Assembly (NCBI RefSeq): GCF_003097135.1
Contig: NZ_QEQL01000001.1
Location: 1,240,001-1,304,000, forward strand
Source: Pseudomonas sp. URIL14HWK12:I12
Lineage (GTDB): Bacteria > Pseudomonadota > Gammaproteobacteria > Pseudomonadales > Pseudomonadaceae
Reading direction: 5' to 3'
DNA: 64,000 nt
The stretch's first letter is position 1. Each line of letters opens with the position of its first letter. The notes below the pieces were generated by a model. It made no database searches. It worked only from the letters and a program-made list of their open reading frames with translations, and was not told where the DNA came from. Positions 26,722 through 37,095 of the stretch are shown in pieces. The translations under genes and the position numbers were made by a program.

Positions 26722-29133
26722 ATGAGCGACCGGTACGACGACAACGACGCCGCTGACCAAGACCACATCGAACACGCCATCGACACCAGCACAGAGCTGG
26801 CCCTGCCTGGCCAGAGCTTGCCGGACAAGGTCTATGTGATCCCCATTCACAACCGCCCCTTCTTTCCCGCGCAAGTGCTGCCGGTGATCGTCAACGAAGA
26901 GCCCTGGGCCGAAACCCTCGACCTGGTGGCCAAGACTCCCCACCACAGCCTGGCGCTGTTCTTCATGGAAACCCCAGCCGAAGACCACCGCCATTTCGAC
27001 ACCTCCGCCCTGCCCCTGTACGGCACGCTGGTGAAGGTGCACCACGCCAGCCGTGAAGACGGCAAACTGCAGTTCGTCGCTCAGGGCCTGACCCGCGTGC
27101 GCATCCGCACCTGGCTCAAGCACCATCGCCCGCCGTACCTGGTGGAGGTGGAGTACCCCCTGCAACCGGCCGAGCCCACCGATGAGGTCAAGGCCTACGG
27201 CATGGCATTGATCAACGCGATCAAGGAGCTGCTGCCGCTCAACCCGCTCTACAGCGAAGAGCTGAAGAATTACTTAAACCGCTTCAGCCCCAATGACCCC
27301 TCCCCGCTCACCGATTTTGCCGCGGCGCTGACCTCGGCGACCGGCGCGGAGCTGCAGCAGGTGCTCGACTGCGTTCCGATGCTCAAGCGTATGGAACGGG
27401 TGCTGCCGATGCTGCGCAAGGAAGTGGAAGTGGCGAGGTTGCAGAAAGAGATTTCTGCCGAGGTCAATCGCCAGATCGGCGAGCATCAGCGCGAATTCTT
27501 CCTCAAGGAGCAGCTCAAGGTGATCCAGCAGGAGCTGGGGCTGACCAAGGACGACCGCAGCGCAGACCTTGAACAGTTCAAGCAGCGCCTTGAAGGCAAG
27601 ACCCTTCCGGAACCGGCTCGCAAGCGAATCGATGAGGAAATGCACAAGCTCGGCATTCTCGAAACCGGCTCCCCCGAATACGCCGTGACCCGCAACTATC
27701 TGGAATGGGCAACCGCCCTGCCCTGGGGTGTTTACGGCAAAGACAAGCTCGACCTGGGCCACGCCCGCAAGGTGCTCGACCAGCACCATGCGGGGCTGGA
27801 CGACATCAAGCAACGGATTGTCGAATTCCTTGCCGTCGGCGCCTACAAAGGCGAGATCAGTGGCTCGATCGTGCTGCTGGTGGGCCCCCCGGGCGTGGGC
27901 AAAACCAGCATCGGCAAATCCATCGCCGAATCCCTGGGCCGGCCGTTCTTCCGCTTCAGTGTGGGCGGTATGCGCGACGAGGCCGAGATCAAGGGCCATC
28001 GCCGCACCTACATCGGCGCCCAACCGGGCAAGCTGGTGCAGGCGTTGAAAGACGTGGAAGTGATGAACCCGGTGATCATGCTCGACGAGATCGACAAGAT
28101 GGGCCAGAGCTACCAGGGCGACCCAGCCTCGGCGCTGCTGGAAACCCTCGACCCGGAGCAGAACGTCGACTTCCTCGACCACTACCTGGACCTGCGCCTG
28201 GACCTGTCCAAGGTGCTGTTCGTGTGCACGGCCAACACGCTGGACTCGATCCCCGGCCCGCTGCTCGACCGCATGGAAGTGATCCGGCTTTCCGGTTACA
28301 TCACCGAAGAGAAGCTCGCAATCGCCAAACGCCACTTGTGGCCACGCCAGCTGGAGCGCGCGGGGGTCAAGAAAGGCAAGCTGAGCATCAGCGACGCCGC
28401 CCTGCGTGCAGTCATCGACGGTTACGCCCGGGAAGCCGGGGTGCGCCAGCTCGAGAAGCTGCTGGGCAAGCTGGTGCGCAAGGCGGTCGTGCGGCTGATC
28501 GACGAGCCGGAGGCGGTGATCAAGCTTGGGCCCAAAGACCTCGAGGCGTCCCTGGGCATGCCGGTGTTCCGGTCGGAGCAGGTGCTGGCGGGCAAAGGGG
28601 TGATCACGGGCCTGGCCTGGACCAGCATGGGCGGTGCGACCTTGCCCATCGAAGCGACCCACATCCACAGCCTGAACCGGGGCTTCAAGCTCACTGGGCA
28701 ATTGGGCGACGTGATGAAGGAGTCGGCCGAAATCGCCTACAGCTACATCAGCAGCCATCTGAAGACGTATGGCGCCAATCCCAAATTCTTCGACGAAGCC
28801 TTCGTGCACCTGCACGTGCCGGAAGGGGCTACCCCTAAAGACGGCCCCAGCGCCGGCGTCACCATGGCCAGTGCGCTTCTTTCGCTGGCTCGCGATCAGG
28901 CGCCGAAGAAAGGCATCGCCATGACCGGCGAGCTGACCCTGACCGGGCATGTGTTGCCTATTGGCGGGGTGCGCGAGAAAGTCATCGCCGCGCGCCGGCA
29001 GAAGATTTTCGAGCTGATCCTGCCAGAGGCCAACCGGGGGCATTACGCCGAGCTGCCCGACTACCTCAAGGAAGGCTTGACGGTGCATTTCGCCAGGCGC
29101 TTCGGGGACGTGGCCAAGGTGCTGTTCGGTTGA
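26722..29133 (+). CDS. lon: ATP-dependent Lon-family protease
   Basis: This 803-residue Lon-family serine protease has an N-terminal LAN domain (VYVIPIHNRPFFPAQVLPVI), a coiled-coil linker and an AAA+ module with Walker A GPPGVGKTS (about residue 388) and Walker B VIMLDEIDK. The C-terminal protease domain has the catalytic dyad Ser-710 (PKDGPSAGVTM) and Lys-753 (REKVIAAR). The ATG at 26722 was chosen because the 36 upstream in-frame residues are not Lon-like. Pseudomonads carry more than one Lon homologue; the classical lon sits after clpPX, which is absent here, so this is probably a second Lon-type protease. Confidence 0.93.
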   Translation: MSDRYDDNDAADQDHIEHAIDTSTELALPGQSLPDKVYVIPIHNRPFFPAQVLPVIVNEEPWAETLDLVAKTPHHSLALFFMETPAEDHRHFDTSALPLYGTLVKVHHASREDGKLQFVAQGLTRVRIRTWLKHHRPPYLVEVEYPLQPAEPTDEVKAYGMALINAIKELLPLNPLYSEELKNYLNRFSPNDPSPLTDFAAALTSATGAELQQVLDCVPMLKRMERVLPMLRKEVEVARLQKEISAEVNRQIGEHQREFFLKEQLKVIQQELGLTKDDRSADLEQFKQRLEGKTLPEPARKRIDEEMHKLGILETGSPEYAVTRNYLEWATALPWGVYGKDKLDLGHARKVLDQHHAGLDDIKQRIVEFLAVGAYKGEISGSIVLLVGPPGVGKTSIGKSIAESLGRPFFRFSVGGMRDEAEIKGHRRTYIGAQPGKLVQALKDVEVMNPVIMLDEIDKMGQSYQGDPASALLETLDPEQNVDFLDHYLDLRLDLSKVLFVCTANTLDSIPGPLLDRMEVIRLSGYITEEKLAIAKRHLWPRQLERAGVKKGKLSISDAALRAVIDGYAREAGVRQLEKLLGKLVRKAVVRLIDEPEAVIKLGPKDLEASLGMPVFRSEQVLAGKGVITGLAWTSMGGATLPIEATHIHSLNRGFKLTGQLGDVMKESAEIAYSYISSHLKTYGANPKFFDEAFVHLHVPEGATPKDGPSAGVTMASALLSLARDQAPKKGIAMTGELTLTGHVLPIGGVREKVIAARRQKIFELILPEANRGHYAELPDYLKEGLTVHFARRFGDVAKVLFG

Positions 29134-29172
29134 AGGCCTGCCGGCACATTCATTGGATGAAGGGGAAGACGT

Positions 29173-29580
29173 ATGAACACGCTGTTGAGCCGTTGCGGGC
29201 TGGGGTTGGGAATAGTGGCGCTGGCCGCCTGTACCGGCCATGGGCCTGGGCCGCAACGTACCGTGAGCCTGAGCAAGCAGAGCCAGTGCCCGTTGCCGCT
29301 GGTGGTTGGGCAGCACGTTGACCTGAAGTTGCCGAGCCTGCCCACCAGCGGGTTTCGCTGGAAGGTGGTCGACGCAGCCCCTGGGGTGCTGCAGAGCCTT
29401 GGCCCAGAGGTGTACACCGACCCCGAAGACGCGGGGCTGGTGGGCGGCAATGGCCAGTCGCTGTGGCGTTTCAAAGCCATTGCCGCCGGGCAGGCGCACC
29501 TGAAGCTGGTGTCGCAGCAGCCTTGGGCGCCTGAAGTCAAACCGGTGGACACCTTCGACTGCGCAGTGGTGGTCAAGTAA
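29173..29580 (+). CDS. Chagasin-like (I42) protease-inhibitor lipoprotein
   Basis: This 135-residue secreted protein has a lipobox (IVALAAC, Cys-20) and an inhibitor I42/chagasin fold. The three family loops are recognisable as LPTSGFRW (for NPTTGY-W), the glycine-rich NGQSLWRFKA, and QPWAP (for RPW). Chagasins inhibit papain-like cysteine proteases. It lies 39 bp after lon on the same strand. The target protease is unknown, and nothing nearby encodes a cysteine protease. Confidence 0.82.
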   Translation: MNTLLSRCGLGLGIVALAACTGHGPGPQRTVSLSKQSQCPLPLVVGQHVDLKLPSLPTSGFRWKVVDAAPGVLQSLGPEVYTDPEDAGLVGGNGQSLWRFKAIAAGQAHLKLVSQQPWAPEVKPVDTFDCAVVVK

Positions 29581-29583
29581 CGC

Positions 29584-31224
29584 TTAGAGTTTGAAGCGCC
29601 CCACCAGGGTGTTGAACGACAGCGCCAGGTCGGCAAGCCGCTGGCTCGAAGTGTTGGTCTGGTCGGCGCCGGCAGCGGTTCGTTCGGCCAGCCCCTGGAT
29701 ATTCACAAGGTTGCGGTCCACCTCGCGGGCCACCTGCGCCTGCTCCTCGGCAGCGGTAGCGATCACCAGGTTGCGCTCATTGATCTGGCCCACGCCGGCA
29801 CTGATGCGCTCCAACGCCTGGCCCGCTTCGCTGGCAAGCGTCTGGGTCCGAGTGGCGACATTCTGGCTCTTGACCATTGCCAGCACCGCCTCATCGGCGC
29901 TGGCCTGCACCTGGGCGATCATCGCTTCGATCTCGCCGGTCGAAGCCTGGGTACGGTGGGCCAGGGCCCTCACCTCGTCGGCTACTACGGCAAACCCCCT
30001 CCCTTGCTCTCCAGCACGGGCCGCTTCGATGGCAGCGTTGAGCGCCAGCAGGTTGGTCTGCTCGGCAATGCCGCGGATCACGTCCAGCACCGTGGTGATA
30101 CCGCGCACCTGCTCAGCGAGGGTTTCGATCTGTTGGGTCGATTCACGGATGGTCTGGGTCATCTGATCCATTGCCTGGCTGGCGGCCTGAACTTGCTGCT
30201 GGCCTTGCAGCGCGTGCTCGGCGGTCTGGTGGGAAACCTGCGACGTGCCCGCAGCCTGCTGGGCCACCTCATCGATGGCTGCACTCATCTGCGTTACCGC
30301 AGTGGCCGCCAGCTGGATCTCGTCGTTCTGCCGGGCCAGCTCCTGGCTGCCATTCTCGGTCACTTCGCTCAGCTCACCAGCCGACCCCGCCAGGTGCCGC
30401 GCGGCCTCGGCCAATTGCCCGGCCATCTCGCGCAGGTTGTGCTGCATGCGTGAAAGCGCTTGCAGCAACTGCCCGGTTTCGTCATCACCCTCGGCTTGGA
30501 TGGGGTGGGTCAGGTCCCCTTCTGCCACGCGGCTGGCGCTTTGTACCGACCGGCCCAGTGGGCCGGTGATCATGCGTGTGATCAGCAGGCCCAGCCCGGC
30601 AGCGCACAAGGCGGCGAGCAGCGCACCGAAGCTCAGTTGCCAAGTGGCGCGCTGGTAGGTCTGGGCGCCCACATCTTCCAATGCATCGACTTGGCGAGCA
30701 TTGGAGTCGAGTATCACCTTCAGGTCCGCCAGCACTGCGCGGTAGGCCGGGTGCGCAACGTTATTGAGCTGTTGGCTGGCGCCACTGAAGTTCTCGCGCG
30801 CCAACAGCTCGAACACGCGTTCAGCGGCGCTTACATATTCAGGCCACTGCTGCTTGAACGCCTCGCTGGCCTGGCGCTCGTCATCCAGCAGGGGGGTGGC
30901 CTGGTAGGCCTGGAAATTGGCCAAGGCTTCGGCCTGGTTCTGCCTGAACCGGCCATGCACCTCTTCGATGGCCTGGCGCTCCGCGCCTTGGGCCGACAGC
31001 GCGACGGCATGGAAAAGGTCGCGGTTGGTGGCGATCACATTGGCCTTGACCAAGTTGACCTTGCTGATGGACTCAAGGTTGTTGCTCACGATCGTTTCCA
31101 GCCCGGCGTGCACATGGGCGATGCCCGCGTTGCCGAGCAAGGCCACGGCGCCGGTAATGCCTGCACACATCGCGAACGCCAGCAACAGCTTGGGCCTGAG
31201 CTTGAGATTACGGAATTGGAGCAT
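29584..31224 (-). CDS. Methyl-accepting chemotaxis protein
   Basis: This 546-residue chemoreceptor has two transmembrane segments (about 10-30 and 190-210) flanking a four-helix-bundle-type periplasmic sensor, then HAMP ([20 protein letters not shown]) and a signalling domain. The hairpin tip reads [38 protein letters not shown] (positions about 380-415). No C-terminal CheR-binding pentapeptide is present. The ATG at 31224 is preferred over one three codons upstream because AAGGA then lies 8 bases away. The ligand is unknown. It is convergent with the I42 gene, only 3 bp away. Confidence 0.93.
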   Translation of the reverse strand: MLQFRNLKLRPKLLLAFAMCAGITGAVALLGNAGIAHVHAGLETIVSNNLESISKVNLVKANVIATNRDLFHAVALSAQGAERQAIEEVHGRFRQNQAEALANFQAYQATPLLDDERQASEAFKQQWPEYVSAAERVFELLARENFSGASQQLNNVAHPAYRAVLADLKVILDSNARQVDALEDVGAQTYQRATWQLSFGALLAALCAAGLGLLITRMITGPLGRSVQSASRVAEGDLTHPIQAEGDDETGQLLQALSRMQHNLREMAGQLAEAARHLAGSAGELSEVTENGSQELARQNDEIQLAATAVTQMSAAIDEVAQQAAGTSQVSHQTAEHALQGQQQVQAASQAMDQMTQTIRESTQQIETLAEQVRGITTVLDVIRGIAEQTNLLALNAAIEAARAGEQGRGFAVVADEVRALAHRTQASTGEIEAMIAQVQASADEAVLAMVKSQNVATRTQTLASEAGQALERISAGVGQINERNLVIATAAEEQAQVAREVDRNLVNIQGLAERTAAGADQTNTSSQRLADLALSFNTLVGRFKL

Positions 31225-31402
31225 GCTGAACATCCTTATGAGTGGACGGAGTGCCTAGGCTCACCCAAGCACGCGGTGCCATCACCTAATGGCGCATTTT
31301 TAGGAATTTTCCCAACCTCCCCTGCCGCTGGCCGTTGCACGCTTGTGGCTGAAGCCGTCGGCCTTTAAAATCCGCCGTTTTTCCCAGCCTGCGTGCCTGC
31401 CT

Positions 31403-32143
31403 GTGTCCGATTCCGACCGCCTCTTCGCCCAGCCCCTGGCCCAGGTGCCCGACTTCGTGTTCAACGAAGACGTCGTGCGGGTATTCCCCGACATGATCAA
31501 GCGCTCGGTACCCGGCTACCCTGCCATTGTCGAGAACCTCGGCGTGCTGGCGGGGCAGTTCGCCCAGCCGCACACGGCGCTCTATGACCTGGGCGCTTCG
31601 CTCGGGGCGGTCACCCAGGCGCTGCGCCGACATGTCAGCACCGAAGGTTGCCGAGTCATCGCGGTCGATAACTCCGCCGCCATGGCCAGCCGCTGCACCG
31701 AGTACCTCAAGGCGCAAGATTCGATGTTTCAGGAGTTACTGCCCGTGCAGGTGATCGAAGCGGACATCCTGCAGCTGAAGTGGCAGCCGGCCTCGGTGGT
31801 AGCGCTGAACTTCACGCTGCAATTCATCGCACCCGATCAACGCCTTGGGCTGCTCAGGGCGATCCGCGAGGCGCTGGTACCCGGCGGGGCACTGCTGCTG
31901 TCGGAGAAGCTGCGCTTTGCAGATGATGCAGACCAGGCCCTGCTCACGCAGCTGCACCTGGCGTTCAAGCGCGCCAATGGCTACAGCGAGCTGGAAATCG
32001 CGCAGAAGCGCAGTGCCATTGAACACGTGATGAAGCCCGACAGCGTCGAAGAGCACCGCGAGCGCTTGCTGGCCGCCGGGTTCAGCCGGGTAGTGCCATG
32101 GTTTCAGTGCATCAACTTCGCCTCTTTCATCGTCCTGCCATGA
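31403..32143 (+). CDS. cmoA: Carboxy-S-adenosyl-L-methionine synthase
   Basis: CmoA converts SAM and prephenate to carboxy-SAM, the donor for 5-oxyacetyl-uridine at tRNA position 34. The 246-residue product has the SAM-binding motif [11 protein letters not shown] and the CmoA-specific start [22 protein letters not shown]. The start is GTG at 31403; the frame is open upstream but the family N-terminus begins here. The stop overlaps the cmoB start (ATGA). Confidence 0.95.
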   Translation: MSDSDRLFAQPLAQVPDFVFNEDVVRVFPDMIKRSVPGYPAIVENLGVLAGQFAQPHTALYDLGASLGAVTQALRRHVSTEGCRVIAVDNSAAMASRCTEYLKAQDSMFQELLPVQVIEADILQLKWQPASVVALNFTLQFIAPDQRLGLLRAIREALVPGGALLLSEKLRFADDADQALLTQLHLAFKRANGYSELEIAQKRSAIEHVMKPDSVEEHRERLLAAGFSRVVPWFQCINFASFIVLP

Positions 32144-33096
32144 TCGACCTCAGCCCCCTGGTCAGCCGCCTCGCCGGCTCCCCCCTGCACACGTGGGCCC
32201 AAGGCCTGCAAGCCGACCTCGACGCGCGCCTGGCCAAGGGCCATGGTGATCTTGAGCGTTGGCAGAATGCGCTGCGCTCGCTGCCAGACATCAACGTGGG
32301 GGCAGCCGAGCTGTGCGACAGCCTTACCCTGGCAGGCGACTGCGACGAGAGCACCCGAGCGCAGTTGCGTGACGCCCTGATGGGGCTTTCACCCTGGCGC
32401 AAGGGGCCTTTCGATTTGTTCGGCGTGCATGTCGATACCGAATGGCGCTCGGACTGGAAATGGCAGCGCGTAGCGCCCCACCTGAACCTGGCCGGCAAGC
32501 GCGTGCTCGACGTGGGTTGCGGCAACGGCTACTACCAGTGGCGCATGCTCGGCGCAGGGGCAGAGTCGGTGATCGGCATCGACCCCAACTGGTTATTCTT
32601 CTGCCAGTTCCAGGCGGTGGCCCGATACCTGCCTGGCCGCCCTGCGTGGCACCTGCCGTTGGCGCTCGAAGACCTGCCGCCAAACCTGCAAGGCTTCGAC
32701 ACGGTGTTCTCGATGGGCGTGCTCTACCATCGCCGCTCGCCCATCGACCACTTGCTGGCCTTGAAAGACTGCCTGGTCAAAGGCGGTGAGCTGGTGCTGG
32801 AGACGCTGGTGGTGCCGGGCGAAGCCAACACGGTGCTGGTGCCTGAAGACCGCTACGCGCAGATGCGCAACGTGTGGTTCCTGCCCTCGGTGGCGGCGCT
32901 GGAGCTATGGGTACGCCGCGCCGGGTTCAGCGAGGTGCGCTGCGTGGACGTGAGCCACACTAGCGTTGCCGAGCAACGCAGCACCGACTGGATGCGCTAC
33001 CAGTCGCTGGAAAGCTTCCTTGACCCAGATGACCACGGCAAGACGATCGAGGGCCTGCCGGCGCCGATGCGCGCGGTGATCACTGCCCGCAAATAG
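32140..33096 (+). CDS. cmoB: tRNA 5-methoxyuridine(34)/uridine 5-oxyacetic acid(34) synthase
   Basis: CmoB transfers the carboxymethyl group from carboxy-SAM to hydroxyuridine at wobble position 34. The 318-residue protein carries the motif [18 protein letters not shown] and the characteristic [20 protein letters not shown] segment. It begins at the ATG overlapping the cmoA stop, so the pair is translationally coupled. Normal length for the family. Confidence 0.95.
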   Translation: MIDLSPLVSRLAGSPLHTWAQGLQADLDARLAKGHGDLERWQNALRSLPDINVGAAELCDSLTLAGDCDESTRAQLRDALMGLSPWRKGPFDLFGVHVDTEWRSDWKWQRVAPHLNLAGKRVLDVGCGNGYYQWRMLGAGAESVIGIDPNWLFFCQFQAVARYLPGRPAWHLPLALEDLPPNLQGFDTVFSMGVLYHRRSPIDHLLALKDCLVKGGELVLETLVVPGEANTVLVPEDRYAQMRNVWFLPSVAALELWVRRAGFSEVRCVDVSHTSVAEQRSTDWMRYQSLESFLDPDDHGKTIEGLPAPMRAVITARK

Positions 33097-33137
33097 GGCT
33101 GGCTTGCTGGGCGACGTGCAACGGGCGGCAACGCCGG

Positions 33138-33914
33138 TCACACCCCCACCACCAATCCATCGATCATCACCTGCGCATGCCCCTGCGAGCAGCGCTCGAC
33201 GCGGCCACGTACGCCGTAGACCTGCGCCAGACTCTGGGCGGTAATCACCTCTGCTGGCGCACCATTGGCCACCAACGCGCCGTTTTTGAGCATCAGCACC
33301 CGGTCGGTGTGGCGCAGGCTGATATTGATATCGTGCAGCACAATGAGGGTAATCATGCCGCGCTCTCGAGTTTCCTCGGCGATCAGCGCCATGACGTGGA
33401 ATTGATAGTTCAAATCGAGCGCCGACAGCGGCTCATCCAGCAACAGCACGCGGGGTTGGCGGATCAACGCCTGGGCCAGCCCCACCAGCTGCTTTTGCCC
33501 GCCAGAGAGTTCATCGAGAAAGCGCATGCCCAAGTGCTCGATGCCCAACCGCTGCAGCAGGCGCCAGGCGTTGCCCTCCTCATCGGCTTGGCGCCCACCA
33601 GAGGCACGGCGAGCCACCAGCAGCGACTCGAACACCCGCAGGTGCACACTGGCCGGCAGGCTTTGCGGCAGGTACACCACCTGCTCGGCACGCTCGGCGA
33701 AACTGGCCTTGAGCAGGTCGCGGCCGCCCAGCAGCACCTGGCCGCCAGCCCTGGCAAGGCCTGCGAGCGCCTTGAGCAAGGTTGATTTGCCGCTGCCGTT
33801 GGGCCCCAGCAACGCGGTAACCTGCCCCGCCTCGATAGCAGCCACGCTCAGGCACTCGATCACTGCCCGCTTGCCATAGCGCACGCTCAAGCCTTCGACT
33901 GCCAAGGCCATCAT
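33138..33914 (-). CDS. Iron-siderophore-type ABC transporter ATPase
   Basis: This 258-residue ATPase of the FecE/FepC/BtuD class has Walker A GPNGSGKST, signature LSGGQKQL, Walker B VLLLDEPLSAL and the H-loop VLHDI. It overlaps the permease stop (ATGA at 33911-33914), so the importer is a coupled operon of binding protein, permease and ATPase. The transported complex (ferric siderophore, haem or cobalamin) is not readable. Confidence 0.92.
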   Translation of the reverse strand: MMALAVEGLSVRYGKRAVIECLSVAAIEAGQVTALLGPNGSGKSTLLKALAGLARAGGQVLLGGRDLLKASFAERAEQVVYLPQSLPASVHLRVFESLLVARRASGGRQADEEGNAWRLLQRLGIEHLGMRFLDELSGGQKQLVGLAQALIRQPRVLLLDEPLSALDLNYQFHVMALIAEETRERGMITLIVLHDINISLRHTDRVLMLKNGALVANGAPAEVITAQSLAQVYGVRGRVERCSQGHAQVMIDGLVVGV

Positions 33915-34978
33915 TGCACCCCCTTGCGCCGCAGCACGATGAACAGGAAGAACGGCACGCCGACCAGAGAAGTGACGATACCCACCGGCACCAGCACACC
34001 GTGGAGGATGTTTTTCGACACCACCGAGGCCAGCGACAAGATCAATGCACCGGCCAGGGCGCTGCCTGGCAGGTAGAAGCGGTGGTCTTCACCGAACAGC
34101 ATGCGGGCGATGTGGGGCCCGACCAGGCCGATGAAACCAATGGTGCCCACGAACGATACCGCCAGCGCCGAGAGCACACTCACCCGTAACAGGGTGCCCA
34201 TGCGCAGCTGCTTCACGTCGATGCCGAAGCTTGCGGCGCGGTCTTCACCCAGGCGCAGCGCCGTGAGCTGCCAGGCACGCCGCAGCGCCAGCGGCAGGCA
34301 CACCAGCAGCGCCGCGGCCAATAGCCCGACTTTGAACCAGTCAGCCCGCGCCAGGCTGCCCAACGTCCAGAACACCAGCGCTTGCAAGGCGTCTTCGCTG
34401 GCCACGAACTGCACCAGCGACACCAGCGCACCGAAGGTGAAACCCAGGGCAATGCCGAACAGCACCACCACATTGGTATCGGCCTTGCGCAGCCGTGCCA
34501 GCACATCCAGCGCCAGGGTGCACAGCAGCGCGAACACGAAGGCATCGGCCGCTACCAGCCATTGGTCTGGCACACCGGGAATGCCCCAGCCCAGAACGAT
34601 CGCCAGCGCCGCACCGAAGGCGGCGGCATGTGAGACCCCAAGGGTAAAGGGGCTGGCCAGTGGGTTGTTGAGGATGGTCTGCATTTCTGCGCCTGCCAAA
34701 CCCAATGCTGCACCCACCAGCACCGCCATCAGTGCCTGCGGCAAGCGGATGCCCCACACGATCACCTGTTGCCCCGGGCTGACGCTGGCCTTGTGCACTA
34801 GCGCCTGCCACAGCTCGCCCAGGCTCATGCCCGACGGCCCCAGGGTGAAATCCAGCAGTAGCGAGGCACAGATCGCCACAGCAAAGGCCGCCAGCAGCAA
34901 CAGCCTGCGGCGCACCACGCGGCGGTAATCCTCCTGCACCGGCGCTTGCACCGCGCCGGGCTCGAACGGCAAGGTCAC
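33911..34978 (-). CDS. FecCD-family ABC transporter permease
   Basis: This 355-residue permease has about nine to ten transmembrane helices. It carries the family stretches GIRLPQALMAVLVGAALGLAG and FIGLVGPHIARMLFGEDHR. The GTG start at 34978 overlaps the binding-protein stop (GTGA) and is preferred to the longer open frame. It pairs as a homodimer with the ATPase at 33138-33914. Confidence 0.9.
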   Translation of the reverse strand: MTLPFEPGAVQAPVQEDYRRVVRRRLLLLAAFAVAICASLLLDFTLGPSGMSLGELWQALVHKASVSPGQQVIVWGIRLPQALMAVLVGAALGLAGAEMQTILNNPLASPFTLGVSHAAAFGAALAIVLGWGIPGVPDQWLVAADAFVFALLCTLALDVLARLRKADTNVVVLFGIALGFTFGALVSLVQFVASEDALQALVFWTLGSLARADWFKVGLLAAALLVCLPLALRRAWQLTALRLGEDRAASFGIDVKQLRMGTLLRVSVLSALAVSFVGTIGFIGLVGPHIARMLFGEDHRFYLPGSALAGALILSLASVVSKNILHGVLVPVGIVTSLVGVPFFLFIVLRRKGVQ

Positions 34979-36102
34979 GGCTTCAGGTCCACCCAATAAG
35001 TGCCTTGAGGCTGCACGGGCAAGAACTGCCCCAGCTCCTGGAGGCTCTTGGCCGGGTCTACGTCTTTCATTTGCTCGGGGTAGAACCACTTGGCCATGGC
35101 TTCGACCGCCAGCACGTTGTACGGCGAGTTGTAGTAGTTGTGCCAAAGCCCATGCACCCGGCCTTCCCGCACCGCCGTGAGGCTGCTGATACCGGGCCGC
35201 TCGACCAGGGTTTGCAGGCTGGCGCGTGAAGCGTTCTCGCTCACACCTTGCCCGGCCTTCAGGCCGGCATCGGTGCTGGCTTCGTCACGCGTGCCGCTGG
35301 CGAGATAGAACCGCGGGTCGGCTGTGATCAGCTTCTCCAGGTTGATGTCCCCGATCGGGCCTGGGATCAGCGGCGCGGCGATGTTGTTACCGCCGGCAGC
35401 CTCGATGAATTCACCCATGTTGCCTTTGCCGGCGCTGTGGCAGCAGGCGACGCCGCCTTTGCCGTAACCGGCCAGCAATTCGATGAACACCGACGGGCGC
35501 TTGGCCGGGGGCACCTGGCTGACCACGCTTTCGACCTTCGCCAGGTGGCGTTGGTACCAGTCGATGTAGGCTTGGGCTTCTTTCTCGCGCTGCAGCGCCT
35601 GGCCGAGCAGCTTCATGCTTGGCACGGTGTTCTGCATCGGATGCTCGCGAAAGTCGATGAACAGCACCGGCACACCGGCCTGCTGCAGTTGCTCGACCAC
35701 AGGGTTCTTGATGCCAGGGCCATGGCCGGCGATGCCGAAGATCGCGATGTCGGGGTGCAGGTCCAGCACCCGCTCAGGGTTGACGCTGGCTTCGGAGGTC
35801 TGGCCGATGGTGGGGATGTTGTCGATCTGCGGGAACTTGGCCTTGTACGCGGCATAGCCAGGCGCATCCACTTCCTTGAGCTCGCCCTGCCAACCGACCA
35901 CCCGTTGGAACGGGTTGGCCCTGTCGAGCGCCGCTACGGCATAGATCATCCGCCCCTCGCCCAGCAACACATGGTCGACTTTGTCTGGAATCTGCACTTG
36001 GCGGCCAGCGATATCGGTAACGGTAGTGGCGGCCATCGCGCCATGGGACAACAGTGCAAGGGCCAAGGCGCCGAACAGGCGGCGTGAAGCGCAACGGGGC
36101 AT
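34975..36102 (-). CDS. Iron-siderophore-type ABC substrate-binding protein
   Basis: This 375-residue periplasmic binding protein of the FecB/BtuF fold has a signal peptide (LFGALALALLSHGAMA). Its domain begins TVTDIAGRQVQIPDKVDHVLL. An unusual VACCHSAGKGNMGEF stretch occurs near residue 220, with adjacent cysteines. It heads a three-gene importer operon. No TonB-dependent receptor is adjacent; the receptor at 52081 is far away. I do not see a convincing Fur box upstream. Substrate could be a ferric complex, haem or a corrinoid. Confidence 0.87.
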   Translation of the reverse strand: MPRCASRRLFGALALALLSHGAMAATTVTDIAGRQVQIPDKVDHVLLGEGRMIYAVAALDRANPFQRVVGWQGELKEVDAPGYAAYKAKFPQIDNIPTIGQTSEASVNPERVLDLHPDIAIFGIAGHGPGIKNPVVEQLQQAGVPVLFIDFREHPMQNTVPSMKLLGQALQREKEAQAYIDWYQRHLAKVESVVSQVPPAKRPSVFIELLAGYGKGGVACCHSAGKGNMGEFIEAAGGNNIAAPLIPGPIGDINLEKLITADPRFYLASGTRDEASTDAGLKAGQGVSENASRASLQTLVERPGISSLTAVREGRVHGLWHNYYNSPYNVLAVEAMAKWFYPEQMKDVDPAKSLQELGQFLPVQPQGTYWVDLKP

Positions 36103-36210
36103 GCAGACCTCAGGAACGGAGTGGGTAAATAGCAGCTATTTTTACATAGGAAGCGTTCTCGTTAACATGAAATCTCTTACATTCGGTAATGCATTGTGTT
36201 GAAAGGGCCT

Positions 36211-36627
36211 TCAGCTACGCCACCGCTGCACCCAGGTGAACGCAGCCATGCCGGCCAACATCGCAGCTACAAACACCAGCACTTGCCAACGGCCACCGGC
36301 CAGCAGCACCAGCGCCGGCCCTGGGCAGACACCCGCAATACCCCAGCCAACGCCGAACGTCAGGCTGCCGACCACCAGCGGCGCATCCAATGGCCGCTGG
36401 GCAGGCAGCTGCATCGGCTGCGCCAACAGCGAGCGTGACCGGCGCCGTGCCCAGGCCATCGGGCCCAGGGCGGTGCCTATGGCGCCGGCCATCACCAACG
36501 CCAGTGAAGGGTCCCACGGCCCTGCGATGTCCAGAAACCTCAGCACCTTGAGCGGGTCAGCCATACCGGCCAGCAACAGGCCCAGGCCGAACAATAGGCC
36601 AGCCGACAAAGCCGTAACGTAGCGCAT
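36211..36627 (-). CDS. YeeE/YedE-family (DUF6691-type) membrane protein
   Basis: This 138-residue inner-membrane protein has about four helices. It has the family pattern [26 protein letters not shown] and a second repeat [18 protein letters not shown]. YeeE/YedE proteins transport thiosulfate or related sulfur compounds; the cysteine in GVCPGPA matches the sulfur-relay cysteines of that family. It is last in the sulfide-oxidation operon, 2 bp after its YedE partner. Confidence 0.88.
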   Translation of the reverse strand: MRYVTALSAGLLFGLGLLLAGMADPLKVLRFLDIAGPWDPSLALVMAGAIGTALGPMAWARRRSRSLLAQPMQLPAQRPLDAPLVVGSLTFGVGWGIAGVCPGPALVLLAGGRWQVLVFVAAMLAGMAAFTWVQRWRS

Positions 36628-36629
36628 GC

Positions 36630-37064
36630 TCAACCTCCCCACACGTGGCGCATCAGCCACACGGTGATCACCGCGCTGGCCATGAAGCAGGCTGTGGCGA
36701 CCAGCGAGCGCCGCGACAGCCGCGCCAGGCCGCATACCCCATGGCCGCTGGTGCAGCCAGAGCCGTAACGGGTGCCGAAACCCACCAACACACCGGCCAG
36801 GACCAACCCGGCAGCACCGGCCGAAAAAACCGGCTCAACAGGCGCAGCCACCCATGCCCACGCCAGCGGTGCGGCCAGCAACCCCACGAGGAACAGTGTT
36901 TTTTCCAGCCTGCCATCGGAGCCTGGCTGCAACAGGCTGCCCAACAGCCCGCTGATGCCCGCGACCCGGCCGTTGGCCAGAGCGAAGAGGCTGGCCGCCA
37001 GGCCAATCAGCACACCGCCGGCGAGCGCCGGCCAGGGTGTGAAATGCAACCAATCGATCGTCAC
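36630..37064 (-). CDS. YeeE/YedE-family membrane protein
   Basis: This 144-residue inner-membrane protein is the other half of a split YeeE/YedE transporter. It contains [26 protein letters not shown] and [21 protein letters not shown], whose cysteines are the family hallmark. GTG at 37064 is used as start because the preceding in-frame sequence lies in an intergenic stretch and lacks family similarity. Probable role: moving thiosulfate or another sulfur species made by the adjacent oxidation enzymes. Confidence 0.88.
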   Translation of the reverse strand: MTIDWLHFTPWPALAGGVLIGLAASLFALANGRVAGISGLLGSLLQPGSDGRLEKTLFLVGLLAAPLAWAWVAAPVEPVFSAGAAGLVLAGVLVGFGTRYGSGCTSGHGVCGLARLSRRSLVATACFMASAVITVWLMRHVWGG

Positions 37065-37095
37065 CTGTGTTGGCCCCCATGCCCTGAATGAATGA

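Noticed and set aside
27274..29499. 741-codon open frame on the minus strand
   Set aside because: Shadow of lon and the I42 gene; no signal, motif or ribosome site, and both plus-strand genes are unmistakable.
36145..36175. Possible Fur box upstream of the siderophore-type binding protein
   Set aside because: Best alignment gives only about 7 of 19 consensus matches, not distinguishable from chance.
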